From Rhodothermia bacterium (GTDB lineage Bacteria; Bacteroidota; Rhodothermia; Balneolales; Balneolaceae): 64,000 nt of DNA. The stretch is from positions 294,058 through 358,057 of the forward strand of contig JAUICM010000006.1 of the NCBI GenBank assembly GCA_030427885.1, written 5' to 3'. Positions within the stretch are counted from its first letter, which is position 1. Each line of letters opens with the position of its first letter. This document shows, piece by piece, positions 46,998 to 57,001 of the stretch. The notes under the pieces were generated by a model that made no database searches, was not told the DNA's origin, and saw only the letters and a list, made by a program, of their open reading frames with translations. The position numbers and the translations under genes were made by a program.

Positions 46998-47747
46998 ATG
47001 AAAAATAGTTTTCTCATTCTCTTAGCTATTAGCATTCTGGCAGGTTGTTCTGTTAAAAAAGAGAATCATAAAAAATCCAATTTTGAGACGGCCGGGCAGT
47101 TGCTGCAGGCCATGAAGTCGGAAAATGACAGCACTTGGTATCAGCATTTTACATTTAAGCAGCATACGGTCTTCTTTGATACAGCAGGACAGAGAACCGA
47201 CTCTGCCTTATGGTACGAAGCTGTGAGCTACCCGTACCTTTTTAGAATAGACCGGGATATTGAGAGGGGCAACTACACCATTTATCGAAATGACAGTACA
47301 TATCACATTTTAGCCGATACCATGTACAGCGCTACGGCTAATCCGGGAGCTCATTTAGTCTTCAAAGGAGGACTCTATTTTACCTCATTGGATGAAACCA
47401 TTGAGAAACTGGAAAAATATGGCTTTGATCTTCAGTCCTTTCGAAAGGATAAATTTATGGGAGAGCCTGTGTATGTAATTGGAGATGAAAAGAACCAATT
47501 CTGGCTGCATGCCGAAAATTATTACTGTATGAGAAGGATCTACACCAATAACCAAGGCAATAAAGTAGATGTGGTGTATGAAGATTTTAAACAGTTGGGC
47601 GATGGTTGGGTAGAACAAAAGGTTACTTTCTATACCGCAGGTAAAAAAAGAATGGAAGAGTTCTACTTAGATATAAAAATGAGAGATACCATAGATGTTG
47701 CTTCTTATTGCGTTAAGGAAAATTATGAATGGTATTTAGATTATTGA
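46998..47747 (+). CDS. Lipoprotein of unknown function (LolA-like shape)
   Basis: A 249-residue lipoprotein with lipobox LAGC (Cys16). The mature part starts with a coil and an AGQLLQAMKSENDSTWYQHFTFKQ helix, then beta-strands with YLFRIDRDIERGNYTIYR and DKFMGEPVYVIG, ending in FYLDIKM. The one-domain beta-sheet build resembles lipid-carrier proteins (LolA/LolB-like), but no named family is recognised. It sits between two S41 peptidase genes. Confidence 0.7.
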   Translation: MKNSFLILLAISILAGCSVKKENHKKSNFETAGQLLQAMKSENDSTWYQHFTFKQHTVFFDTAGQRTDSALWYEAVSYPYLFRIDRDIERGNYTIYRNDSTYHILADTMYSATANPGAHLVFKGGLYFTSLDETIEKLEKYGFDLQSFRKDKFMGEPVYVIGDEKNQFWLHAENYYCMRRIYTNNQGNKVDVVYEDFKQLGDGWVEQKVTFYTAGKKRMEEFYLDIKMRDTIDVASYCVKENYEWYLDY

Positions 47748-47858
47748 ACCTATTAAAAGTAGCATCTCAATTTCAATGAATGACTAACTCAAAAAGTGAA
47801 ATAAATCAGATTTGGTTACGAATCTGATTTAGAATCGATATTAACAGGACACTTAAAA

Positions 47859-49292
47859 ATGAAAAGAATAGCATTATTACTTACTATCATTCTATTTTTT
47901 AACGCATGCAAGAGTGATGATTTAGTACTTCCGGATCGTAACATCAATTGCAGTGAAACTTTTGCCCAGCTCACGCAAAAAGTATCTGAAAACTACATTG
48001 CATTGAAAGAAATGGAGGAGGCCGGTGATATATCCGAATATGAGGCCCATTTAAAGAAATACTCCGAGATTGTTAAAGGTAAAGAAGGGAGCCAGTGTAC
48101 GATGGCTCTGATGGATTTTATCAATTGGTTTGATGACGGACATCTTTTTGTGTTGGAACGTCCGGAATACACGGAGACTGAAAAAACAATGATCCAGGAA
48201 AGATCACGCAGTTCAATAAAAGAAGTTTCTAAAATCGAAGAATTACTATCAAAGCAAGATGAGGATGCCTTGATAGGAACATGGACAGACGGTGAGTATC
48301 TATTTGGGATGGTTAAAAAGGGTAAAGATTATGTCGCTTACACGCTTACCTCATCCGACACCCTCCAGTCAGGATATCCTGTATTAAACCTCAATATGAC
48401 TGAAGATGGCTATGAAGGGTTTTATTATGGCTATACTGACACGCCAAAATATGTTACAGTTCATGTTTATAAGAATGATACCTACCTGAGTATATTTGGA
48501 GGTATTATATGGGAGAAAGTAGTTCCCGGCTCCAGGGAAGAACAAGTGATTGAGAACGGCAGTAAATTCAACCCAAAATTAGGGTATATAGAGGAAGTTC
48601 AGGAAGGAGTAGTGGTATTCGAGATCCCATCTTTTAGTGTAGATTATATGCTTTTTAGCGATTTGATATTGGAAAATGAGCAATTGTTAAGAGAAGCCGA
48701 GTACCTGGTTATTGATGTAAGAGGAAATACCGGTGGAAATGCCGTTTACGGAATGTTTACTCCCTTATACGCAGACCGTGGAAGGGAAGAGAGTCAGGGT
48801 AAAGTTTTGGCATCTAGTGATAATAAGCAGTACTACGAGTGGCTGGCTAGCCGAAATCCTGAAGTATATCAACCTGTTGTTGATAGAATTAATGAAAATA
48901 TGGGAGAGATTATAGCGGGACCTCTTTTCCCGAGACGTCCCTACCAGGAAGAAGAAAATAAACTTAAAGAAGTAGCCATACTTACTGATGATGCATGTGC
49001 AAGTGCTTGTGAATCTTTTTTACTCGAGTCAAAGGAAATCAGTGACCGGGTAACGCACTATGCGAAGACCAATACCTATGGGATGATCGATTACACGAGT
49101 GTGAATATGGTGCCATTAGAGTCTGGTAATCAGAAGATCTTTTTTGGCTATCCAACAGGTAAACTTTCCGAACTTCGCTTTACTGATGAATATCCCGATG
49201 GCTATAATAAAGACGGGATAAAACCGGATGTTAGAATTCCTGCAAATGTACGGGATGAACTGACCTATGTGATGCAGAGGATCAAATCCTAA
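47859..49292 (+). CDS. S41-family peptidase lipoprotein
   Basis: A 477-residue lipoprotein with lipobox FNAC (Cys17). It has an N-terminal helical domain and an S41 core: EYLVIDVRGNTGGNAVYG (about residue 283), nucleophile motif CASACESFLL (Ser near 386) and a C-terminal GIKPDVRIP. It lacks a clear PDZ domain. Length and order fit a secreted S41B-like protease. The catalytic Ser is present, so it is predicted active, unlike the broken S41 gene upstream. Confidence 0.84.
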   Translation: MKRIALLLTIILFFNACKSDDLVLPDRNINCSETFAQLTQKVSENYIALKEMEEAGDISEYEAHLKKYSEIVKGKEGSQCTMALMDFINWFDDGHLFVLERPEYTETEKTMIQERSRSSIKEVSKIEELLSKQDEDALIGTWTDGEYLFGMVKKGKDYVAYTLTSSDTLQSGYPVLNLNMTEDGYEGFYYGYTDTPKYVTVHVYKNDTYLSIFGGIIWEKVVPGSREEQVIENGSKFNPKLGYIEEVQEGVVVFEIPSFSVDYMLFSDLILENEQLLREAEYLVIDVRGNTGGNAVYGMFTPLYADRGREESQGKVLASSDNKQYYEWLASRNPEVYQPVVDRINENMGEIIAGPLFPRRPYQEEENKLKEVAILTDDACASACESFLLESKEISDRVTHYAKTNTYGMIDYTSVNMVPLESGNQKIFFGYPTGKLSELRFTDEYPDGYNKDGIKPDVRIPANVRDELTYVMQRIKS

Positions 49293-49381
49293 AAACCAGA
49301 AAATTTATGTTTAAACACCAACTGGTTTTGATTTTCCAATATAGAATAAACCCATTTATACGATTGTTCAAACCAAAAAAG

Positions 49382-49672
49382 ATGTGTTCAAATAAAGTAA
49401 AGAGTAGCAGAGTTGCCATCTATAATAGTTCAGAATAACTGGGGATTGAATTTCCCAGGAACCTTTGGCACGCAGTACTTTTCTTTTTAACAGAGAAGGT
49501 AATTGAGGAAGAGTTCAGGAAAATGGGAATTAGTCACCTAAACAATATGGATCATTACAGCGTTTTCGGTAGATATAATACTCCAACATTCAGAACTGCA
49601 TTAATGCAATACTATGATAATGAAGCGACTTTAGATCGGGCGGTAGAACAAATATTGATAGAATATAAATAG
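49382..49672 (+). pseudogene. Relic of the HESSH metalloprotease, C-terminal part
   Basis: One frame, broken by TAA at 49436-49438, matches the C-terminal end of the protein at 43884: SRVAIYNSSE-stop-LGIEFPRNLWHAVLFF against WRVKIYNRAEELGMEFPRNLWHASLFY; then a closing block TALMQYYDNEATLDRAVEQIL against EALEAYYSGNSTLDQTVERLL. The upstream part with HESSH is missing. About 96 codons remain. Confidence 0.85.
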
Positions 49673-49898
49673 CATATAGATGATTTCCCTGAAGCTGCCG
49701 CGGTTACGTAAGGATTCTTTCAGTGAAGTGAAGAATTTAGCACTTCATATGTAACCTAAACCTACAAAAGAGTAATGAATTGACACTTTTTAAAGACAAA
49801 TTGCATCAAACTAAATTCTTTTATCCTTAACGTGAAGTTAAAGGTGATCCCATAAAGCCAGTATTTAACCATGAAGTAAAAGTTGCCAGAACCTGCCA

Positions 49899-51176
49899 AT
49901 GCGTAAATGGATTCATACCTCAGGAATTAGAATATTGGCCTTGCTACTCTGTATAGGTATCGCTTGTCATGAGAAAGATGAGTACTCAAAGCAGAGTAAC
50001 TATCAGGTTAATGTAAGTATTGATGTCGGTGACCGGAGTCTGAACGTAAGCGGGAGTTTCAAGCATATTCTTTGGAAAAAAGAATTGGACTCGGTCTCGT
50101 TCCTTGTCCATTCCAATATGAGTTTTGAGCAATTGGAGTCTTCCATCTTTCAATCGGTTAAAGAAGAGCCTATTCCTGATTCTAAGCTTAAACGTATTGT
50201 ATTCTATGATCCAAAAAGTCCAGCAAACAGGGAGGAACTTTGGTTTGATTTTATGTACGAAGGGCAACTAAAAGATGAAGACATGCCATGGGGGATTGAT
50301 AGAATTTCTGCTGACTGGGTTGAGCTGAGTGCAAATTCTATGTGGTTACCGTTGGTTGAAAGCTTCAATGTGTTTAGTACAGTACATGCGGAAGTGACTC
50401 TAATTACCGAGGATGACTACAAATTAGTTTCAAGTGGTGAGGTTACTGAAACAAAAGCGAATACCTTTCTTATTGAAAATGATATTCCCCAGCTCGACTT
50501 TGTCATTATTGCATCAGATGATTTCGCCATTCAGGAATACAAAGGCATAAAAATATTGTCTTCAACTGAGCTTGACCAATCATCAGAAGACTTACTGCTG
50601 ATAAGCTCTGAAAGTAAAAAGTGGCTAAATTCTAAATTTGGAAGTGAAAGGAAATTGGAATCAGCAAAGCTTGTTATTACTCCAAGAGAGGAAAGCGGCT
50701 ACGCTAGAAAAAACCTGATTGTGTTAAGTGACATTTCCGGAAAAGGTGATTTATTTTTAACCGAATTTATTACCCACGAGCTTACCCATTTCTGGTCTTC
50801 TAAGACCAATCCAAGAACCCCACACCGTTGGCTGGATGAATCCATTGCACAATTTGTGGCTATGGTCTATATCAGGGAAAATAAGGATCCCGAATTCTAT
50901 GAGGTGGAAATAGCTGGTTACCAAAAGGAAGCCCCTCAACTACCGCATGTTTACAAATCAGGCGATATCACTGAACCAACGCACGCGGTCTTATATAGAA
51001 AAGGAGTGGTTAAACTGGATTGGCTGGAACAGGAAGTAGGATTCGAAAGAATGATGAATCTAGTAAGAAAGTGGTTCGAAAGTAATTCTGCCACCACTGA
51101 GGGCTTTTTGGACATATTAAGAAAGGAAGAAGGAGAGAGCGTGAGCTTAGCCTTTAGCGAAGAATTAAAAAATTAA
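49899..51176 (+). CDS. M1-like metallopeptidase lipoprotein
   Basis: A 425-residue lipoprotein (lipobox GIAC, Cys23). The N-terminal beta-rich region (about 35-230) resembles the M1 N-domain. The gluzincin motif HELTH (His293, Glu294, His297) is followed 18 residues later by the third ligand Glu in WLDESIAQF. The GxMEN exopeptidase motif is not obvious, so it may be a non-aminopeptidase M1 relative. Followed 13 bases later by the GNAT gene on the same strand. Confidence 0.82.
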   Translation: MRKWIHTSGIRILALLLCIGIACHEKDEYSKQSNYQVNVSIDVGDRSLNVSGSFKHILWKKELDSVSFLVHSNMSFEQLESSIFQSVKEEPIPDSKLKRIVFYDPKSPANREELWFDFMYEGQLKDEDMPWGIDRISADWVELSANSMWLPLVESFNVFSTVHAEVTLITEDDYKLVSSGEVTETKANTFLIENDIPQLDFVIIASDDFAIQEYKGIKILSSTELDQSSEDLLLISSESKKWLNSKFGSERKLESAKLVITPREESGYARKNLIVLSDISGKGDLFLTEFITHELTHFWSSKTNPRTPHRWLDESIAQFVAMVYIRENKDPEFYEVEIAGYQKEAPQLPHVYKSGDITEPTHAVLYRKGVVKLDWLEQEVGFERMMNLVRKWFESNSATTEGFLDILRKEEGESVSLAFSEELKN

Positions 51177-51188
51177 AACAGATCACCA

Positions 51189-51677
51189 GTGGTAATAGAA
51201 ATTAAAGAATATCAGGAAATCCACTTCGATAGATTACTCTACATCTTCAGGCTAAACGTCCCTGAGTTTTTTGATCCAGCCGAAGAAGGAGATTTCAGAC
51301 AATATCTGGATAGTTATGCTGATCAGTATTTCAGCATACATTTGGATGAAATTCTGGTTGGTGGTGCAGGATATAAGATCAATCCAAGGGAAAGGGTTGC
51401 TTCAATATCCTGGATCTTTCTCCACCCCGATTATTCAGGAAGGGGGGGTGGCAAATATGCAGTAAATCACCTTTTCGGGGTGTTCAGCGATTGCAACGAC
51501 ATAGTTTCGGTTAGGACGGAAACTTCGCAGCATGGAATAGAATTCTTTGGTTCATTTGGGTTTTCTACAATTAAGACTGCTAAAAATTACTGGGGAAAGG
51601 GATTGGACTTATATCGGATGGAAATGTCAATCAATGATATGATGAATTATCAACTTCAGACTAATCAAAAACAATGA
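51189..51677 (+). CDS. GNAT-family N-acetyltransferase
   Basis: A 162-residue cytoplasmic protein with GTG start. The acetyl-CoA-binding segment is GYKINPRERVASISWIFLHPDYSGRGGGKYAV, with the GRGGG P-loop-like turn; GIEFFGSFGFSTIK closes the fold. Substrate unknown. Overlaps the TlpA-like gene by four bases and follows the M1-like gene by 13 bases, so these three probably form one operon. Confidence 0.85.
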   Translation: MVIEIKEYQEIHFDRLLYIFRLNVPEFFDPAEEGDFRQYLDSYADQYFSIHLDEILVGGAGYKINPRERVASISWIFLHPDYSGRGGGKYAVNHLFGVFSDCNDIVSVRTETSQHGIEFFGSFGFSTIKTAKNYWGKGLDLYRMEMSINDMMNYQLQTNQKQ

Positions 51678-53113
51678 TAACAAGTATTCAAAAAGCTTTT
51701 GCATTCCTAACGTTAATAACTATTACTCTAAGCTTACCTACCCTTTTTGCGGCTGGGCAAAAAGGGCTAAATGATGGAGTTAACCTGCCAAAAGATCTTA
51801 TGACACTAAAAGGTTCTGTTCTTGATGAAACAGGAAAGCCACTCCAAGGAGCAACTATTCGATTGGTTTATGGAGGAACTCAAAATGAGATCCTGAATCA
51901 ACCCATTCAAAACGGACAATTTGAGGTGAGCTTTGAGTCCGCTGGCAGTTATCATTTGTTTATCAAGAAAGAAGGATATCGTTCTGCAGCAACCCCTTTG
52001 CTTGATGAATACATGAATGGACTAGAGCTTAAAGTACAAATGGGAATTCGTCAATCTGTGATACAGTCAAATAATCGAACCTTCAATGAGATAATGAACA
52101 TGCACGAACGGATCTCAGCCCGTGAGCAGCAAATGGTTGCGCGTTTAATGGCACATTATAATCAGGATAAGGAATCTGAAAGTTCATTCAAGCCAATTGA
52201 TTACACCCAAGATATTGAAAGAATGGAGAGAGAGCTTATCCATTTACTCAAAAGGGGAGCTCAAAATGATGAGCTGAAAATAAAGTTACTGGAGTATTTC
52301 AGCTTCAAAGGCATACAATCGAAGGTCCGGATAAAAGCAAATTTATTTAAAGGGGAAATCTCTTCTGAGATTGCTTTGAAAGCTCTAGATATCATAGAGC
52401 CTGGCTCTAACTTATGGTATTTATATCCAGAATCATTTTATGCCATTCTGTTGTCATTACCAAATGAAATGAATGAGTTGACAGCTTATGCAGACCAAAT
52501 GATGGATGAATCCTTAAGTGCATATACTGTTTCTCAGTGTATTCTTTTTCTCTTAAGAGTCTCCGATCAGTATCAAAATGAACCCATATTTGATGAATAT
52601 TTAGGAAAACTTTTAAGCTTCTATCCTACCACCGCAGCAGCATTCAAAGCCAAATCCGACTTTGAACTTCCAACTTCACTTTCCATTGGAGAAACAGTTC
52701 CTCCTTTTTCATTGCAGAATATGGATGAGCCCCGGGTTCGTTTAACAGAGCAATTACTCTTAGGTAAATACTACTTAATGGATTTCTGGAGCACCTCGTG
52801 TGGGGGTTGTATACAAGCTATGCCAGATCACACAGAAATGTATGAAAAGTACAAAGACGGGAATTTCACCATTCTGAGTATCAGTCTTGACCAGAATGAA
52901 AATAAGGTTTACAGCTTCAGGCAAAACAGATACCCTATGCCATGGTTAAATGCTTTTGCAGAAGATGGTTTTAACGGTAAGATTGCGAAGGACTTTGAGA
53001 TTGGCTGGCTTCCGCGACTATATTTGGTGAGTCCGGATGGGGTAATAATTGCGAAAGATGATGAGTTGAGAGGCTCGTCTCTTGAAAAAACATTACAGAA
53101 ATTGCTTGATTAA
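51674..53113 (+). CDS. TlpA/ResA-like thioredoxin with N-terminal CarboxypepD-like domain
   Basis: A 479-residue exported protein. A signal peptide is followed by a carboxypeptidase-regulatory-like domain (about 40-105: LKGSVLDETGKPLQGATIR), a helical middle (about 125-335) and a C-terminal thioredoxin domain (about 340-479) with the redox pair Cys375-Gly-Gly-Cys378 in FWSTSCGGCIQAMP and a cis-Pro region WLPRLYLVSPDG. Such proteins are periplasmic or surface reductases. Start overlaps the GNAT gene by four bases. Confidence 0.86.
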   Translation: MITSIQKAFAFLTLITITLSLPTLFAAGQKGLNDGVNLPKDLMTLKGSVLDETGKPLQGATIRLVYGGTQNEILNQPIQNGQFEVSFESAGSYHLFIKKEGYRSAATPLLDEYMNGLELKVQMGIRQSVIQSNNRTFNEIMNMHERISAREQQMVARLMAHYNQDKESESSFKPIDYTQDIERMERELIHLLKRGAQNDELKIKLLEYFSFKGIQSKVRIKANLFKGEISSEIALKALDIIEPGSNLWYLYPESFYAILLSLPNEMNELTAYADQMMDESLSAYTVSQCILFLLRVSDQYQNEPIFDEYLGKLLSFYPTTAAAFKAKSDFELPTSLSIGETVPPFSLQNMDEPRVRLTEQLLLGKYYLMDFWSTSCGGCIQAMPDHTEMYEKYKDGNFTILSISLDQNENKVYSFRQNRYPMPWLNAFAEDGFNGKIAKDFEIGWLPRLYLVSPDGVIIAKDDELRGSSLEKTLQKLLD

Positions 53114-53147
53114 GAAATAGAATGGCAAATTCAGATGCAATTTATTC

Positions 53148-53735
53148 ATGACAAAAAGAGGTTGTTTTGCGATAGCTGTTTTTCTATTTGGCTTTTTCCC
53201 GCTATCACTGAAAGCTCAATTCATACATTCATTCGATTCTTCAGTTACAACAGGGAATCCGAATGTTGAACCGTACATAGCCGTGAACCCTAATAATCCA
53301 TCGGAATTGATGGTGACTTCAATGGAGGCGGTAAACTATGAGGCTAGTAACTTACCTTTGATAAAATTTATGCAATTAAAGGTGAGTGTCACTAAAAATG
53401 GAGGAATGAGCTGGGATGAAGTGGATATAAGTAACCTCAAAAAACATGGCAATCAGTTTGATCCTTGGCTTATATGGGATAAATCCGGGGAGATCTTTCT
53501 ATCCTATCTGAGCTTTGAGGAAAGAAATGGGAAAATTTCCTCGCATTACTATTTAACAAAAACTCAGAATTATGGAGAAAGCTGGACAGAACCTATTGAG
53601 GTATTTCCGGATCATATAAAAGGTTTAGATCATCCAATAATTGAAGAGCATCCAACTCAAGCTGATAAAATTATAGTGTTTGCGACTTACGGACTTAGTA
53701 ATTCTATAATAGCAAAAGTAAATACTCAAAATTAG
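53148..53735 (+). CDS. BNR/sialidase-like secreted protein, probably truncated
   Basis: A 195-residue exported protein; signal peptide ends LKAQ (about residue 24). It has sialidase-type Asp-box-like repeats (VSVTKNGGMSWDEVD, TKTQNYGESWTEPI) and EPYIAVNPNNPSELMVTSME near the start. Complete BNR-propeller proteins have several more blades; this one ends after about three. Likely a 3'-truncated member, since its length is far short of a propeller. Substrate unknown. Confidence 0.68.
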   Translation: MTKRGCFAIAVFLFGFFPLSLKAQFIHSFDSSVTTGNPNVEPYIAVNPNNPSELMVTSMEAVNYEASNLPLIKFMQLKVSVTKNGGMSWDEVDISNLKKHGNQFDPWLIWDKSGEIFLSYLSFEERNGKISSHYYLTKTQNYGESWTEPIEVFPDHIKGLDHPIIEEHPTQADKIIVFATYGLSNSIIAKVNTQN

Positions 53736-53766
53736 TTGCCTGATAACTTTTAAAAAACCTAAAATA

Positions 53767-54414
53767 ATGAAAACAACAACCTTACTATTCACCGTATTAT
53801 TTGTATTTGGTATAAGCCAGAACTCAGAAGCTCAGCAGTCAACATCTGAATCTCAAGTTTTTGAACATATAAAGAGCAGATTAGGAACTCCGGATTCTGA
53901 GTACATGATAAATTCTACTGCTGCCTGTGAAGGTCCGGATGGTTTGTATATTAGCGAGATTGAAAGCAAACCAATCCATTTAAAATTTAGACAAACTTTC
54001 ACCTATCGCGAAGAATCGAGAGATCTTATTATTGAGGGTGAAAAAGGAGTGAGTGCAAGTGGGGAAAAGTTGTCTGATTTTATGGTTTTCTATGCGCGGA
54101 TGCATGATTATATCAGAATCGCACTAAATCCTGAATATCTGATACACGAGACCGATTCTATTGAAGCTGGTGATCAACATATTATGATATTTGGACAAAC
54201 TTCTGAATATAAACTCGAATATAAAACGGACCTTAACTATTTGCCACAAGAGTATACCTTCTACATTACCGAAGAACAGTACATCACGACTAAATTTGAA
54301 TCCTGGAAACAGGTGAATAATGCGGTATGGGTTCCATCCGTTGTCCGAATCATAGATGGGGAAAAGATCTTTACTTTTAATTATACCGAGATTCTGGTCT
54401 CTCTGTTACAATAA
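53767..54414 (+). CDS. Exported protein of unknown function
   Basis: A 215-residue protein with a signal peptide ending SEAQ (about residue 22). The mature part is beta-rich: YISEIESKPIHLKFRQTF, YREESRDLIIEGEKG, a helix with MVFYARMHDYIRIALNPEYLI, and a closing VWVPSVVRIIDGEKIFTFNYTEI. This resembles lipid-carrier-like folds but no family is recognised. It lies 31 bases after the BNR gene and five bases before the next lipoprotein gene, so the two are likely cotranscribed. Confidence 0.7.
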   Translation: MKTTTLLFTVLFVFGISQNSEAQQSTSESQVFEHIKSRLGTPDSEYMINSTAACEGPDGLYISEIESKPIHLKFRQTFTYREESRDLIIEGEKGVSASGEKLSDFMVFYARMHDYIRIALNPEYLIHETDSIEAGDQHIMIFGQTSEYKLEYKTDLNYLPQEYTFYITEEQYITTKFESWKQVNNAVWVPSVVRIIDGEKIFTFNYTEILVSLLQ

Positions 54415-54419
54415 AGCAA

Positions 54420-54950
54420 ATGTTTTCAAAATCAACAACTCTCATATTATTCATTCTCATTACAACTTTAATTTCCTGTAATTTAAAAGAGAACCAAATA
54501 TCCTATGAGGATGATGTGCAAGCAATTATGGTACTGCACGATGCTCAGCGGGATTATCATTTCGATAAGAATGCGGAAGATTTCGCATTACAAATGGCAG
54601 AGGACTTGATATCCCTGAATAGAGGGCAAGTTTCTACTCCTACCTATGAAGATCATATAAGGCGGTATAACCGTTATTTTTCAGCAGTGGAGTTTGAAAT
54701 ATGGGATGACAGCCGAGAACCTGTGATTCGCTTTTCTGAGGATCGTTCACTGGCCTATACTATAGTTGAAAAGGATGTGGTTTTGCATTATCCTGACGAA
54801 AAAGGAGCCATTCTCAGAGACAGTGTCCATTACGCCTGGCTGGCGATTTACAGGAAAGGAGACACCGGGGCTTGGAAAATAGAATCTATTGCATCAACAA
54901 ACGCGGAGCCGGTTATTAGAATAATCGACCAGACTCAAGCCAATAAATAA
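54420..54950 (+). CDS. NTF2-like lipoprotein
   Basis: A 176-residue lipoprotein with lipobox LISC (Cys20). The pattern of an N-terminal helix (DDVQAIMVLHDAQRDYHFDKNAEDFALQMAEDLI), a short loop, and beta-strands ending YAWLAIYRKGDTGAWKIESIAS is that of NTF2-like (SnoaL/DUF4440-type) cone folds. Role not known. It is five bases after the gene at 53767, so both are probably one operon. Confidence 0.75.
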   Translation: MFSKSTTLILFILITTLISCNLKENQISYEDDVQAIMVLHDAQRDYHFDKNAEDFALQMAEDLISLNRGQVSTPTYEDHIRRYNRYFSAVEFEIWDDSREPVIRFSEDRSLAYTIVEKDVVLHYPDEKGAILRDSVHYAWLAIYRKGDTGAWKIESIASTNAEPVIRIIDQTQANK

Positions 54951-55172
54951 TATCTAAGGAATTCTTTGAGTTCGACATATGGGTTATATTTCTATTAGCT
55001 TGATCTCGGAAAACCCTTGATTTTGCACCTTATCATACTGGAATGGTATTCGCTTCTAATTTATACCTATAGAAATAAGTCCTACTTGTATTCCAGAGTC
55101 TCATCAATAGATATATCAAGGGTTTTATGCCTGATAGATAGTTGCAAAATAGCAATATTAAACCTTCTCGTA

Positions 55173-56501
55173 TTAGTTTTCTCTATCACCTAGTAATTTT
55201 TTTTCAATAATTTCGAAGCCTTCATTTTTTACTGCGTCTACTTGCTTAAACACATCTGAAATTGAAAGCCTTGAGATGATATCCGGTTGAATTCCTTTTC
55301 CTACGAAAGTGCTGTAATCAGGGGCAAAAGTTCTGCGGCTACAAACCGCTCCTACACCACCCGTTCCAAGTTTGAATATCATAGGCTGGCCAGTAGATCC
55401 AGCTGTAGGTTCGCCAACTAGTATAGTTTTTGGGCGGGACTTTATAACAGAAAGAAATCCACCTTCTGTAGCACTATGGCTTTGTTCGCCAATTAAAACC
55501 ACAATCCATCCTAGAAATCTAACATCATCGGAGGGTTTTATAGGTGAACTTAAAGTTTGGATTACTATTTGTTCTCTTCCAGTTGCCCTAAGATCTGCGC
55601 GGTATGTATTTACTTCGCGATTAGGGCCTGGTAAAGGTTTATCGATCAAATAGCTTATCAGGTCAAAAGATACTAGGTCGGAACCGCCACCATTATATCT
55701 TAAATCAATTATCAATCCTCTTAGAGGGGCGGAGGTTTTTAAATATTCTTTGAAATCATCATTTACGGGGCTTCTCATTAAATTAGCTTGAAAGTAACCA
55801 ATACCGTTTTGAGGTTGCTCTGTAACTGATATATTTGACGGTGCGAGATTTGTGTCTCCGAAGTATTTCGCGGTTCTCTTTAGTGTTACTTTGCGCTTGA
55901 TTCCTGAAGGATCACTTAAAACTAAATCTACATTACTATTTATAGGGCCTGTCAGAATTCGAAAATATGCTAATCGATCTTTTGCTTGTTCTGTCGATGC
56001 ACTCATTATTTTACGCCAGAATTCTATTGATTCAGATACAGGTTTTCCGTCAATTTCAACGATCTCGAGTCCGGGCCGAATATTTTTATTGATTAGTGAT
56101 TTATTTTGGTCTAACAATCGAAATATTACAGGGCGACCATCGATTTTACGAATTTCAATTGGAGGATATCCTAAACTCTCTCGTATTTTGGGTGGGAAAA
56201 ACACACCAGAATGCCCATCATTGAGGTGTGCAACAAACCGCATAAGCTCCAAGTAATGCTCATAATCGTTCTTTGCATTAATTACCCGTGGCACAAAATG
56301 CTTGTATAGCGAATCCCAACTTTCTTCAATGGTACTATAGTAAGTAAAACTGAATTTGGCTTCGCTCCATATGGTTGCAAGATCTAACAACCGTTCTTCC
56401 TTAGTGAAAGTATTTTGATGCAATGAATCATCATTACTAATCTGACAACTATGTATAATAATGATAGAAAGGGTTAATAGAATTGTAAAATAGGTTTTCA
56501 T
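55173..56501 (-). CDS. S41-family peptidase, exported
   Basis: A 442-residue protein with an N-terminal signal and a lipobox-like IHSC (Cys19). A PDZ-like segment (RPVIFRLLDQNKSLINKNIRPGLEIVEIDG split over about 130-165) precedes the S41 core with GLIIDLRYNGGGSDLVSF (about 243) and a nucleophile in QSHSATEGGFL (Ser near 330). GKGIQPDIISRL closes the core. It is one of three S41 genes within 12 kb but is on the opposite strand. Predicted active. Confidence 0.84.
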   Translation of the reverse strand: MKTYFTILLTLSIIIIHSCQISNDDSLHQNTFTKEERLLDLATIWSEAKFSFTYYSTIEESWDSLYKHFVPRVINAKNDYEHYLELMRFVAHLNDGHSGVFFPPKIRESLGYPPIEIRKIDGRPVIFRLLDQNKSLINKNIRPGLEIVEIDGKPVSESIEFWRKIMSASTEQAKDRLAYFRILTGPINSNVDLVLSDPSGIKRKVTLKRTAKYFGDTNLAPSNISVTEQPQNGIGYFQANLMRSPVNDDFKEYLKTSAPLRGLIIDLRYNGGGSDLVSFDLISYLIDKPLPGPNREVNTYRADLRATGREQIVIQTLSSPIKPSDDVRFLGWIVVLIGEQSHSATEGGFLSVIKSRPKTILVGEPTAGSTGQPMIFKLGTGGVGAVCSRRTFAPDYSTFVGKGIQPDIISRLSISDVFKQVDAVKNEGFEIIEKKLLGDREN

Positions 56502-57001
56502 ACTTGGTACTTTTTATGGAGTAGTAAGTGTATCGAACACATTAAAATTGGATATTTAAAGGGTCCGTAATTAGTCCACATACTGCTAAGTTATTGTGAA
56601 AAATCCCGGCCCCATATGGTATGGGTCGTGATCATAATAAATATGGGAGAATCTTGAATGTCTTTGGGTACCCATTGCTCGATAAAGATACTTCAACCTT
56701 CATTGTGCAGGATATGAGTACTGGATTCTGATTGGGGTTTAAGCTAAAATTGTAATTAAAAACAAACCCCAGCCCTCTAACAGAGAACAATTTTGATAAA
56801 TCAGATATGCATCAATAAATTAAAACTCAATTTCTATCTCTCGATTAGTATGCTAAATCGTCATATCAGAGTGTTCAACAATCACTTTGATCACTTGAAT
56901 AAGAATTAGTGTCACTTCAGTAGCTTACTCATAGAAGGCTGTAAGAACCGTATTAATATTGGAATATGACCATGCCCACTAATTGATTTGCCTCTGTTCC
57001 T
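56502..57001. other. 500-base gap, no convincing gene
   Basis: Both strands are stop-rich. A 36-codon plus-strand frame starting with an ATG near 56624 (MGRDHNKYGRILNVFGYP) looks protein-like but matches nothing I know; it may be a relic. The region also must hold promoters for the S41 gene and the M20 remnant. Confidence 0.35.

Noticed and set aside
38467..49672. Stop codon recoding as a feature of the accessory region
   Set aside because: TAG, TAA and TGA are all found inside broken genes and all also end intact genes nearby; plain decay explains it.
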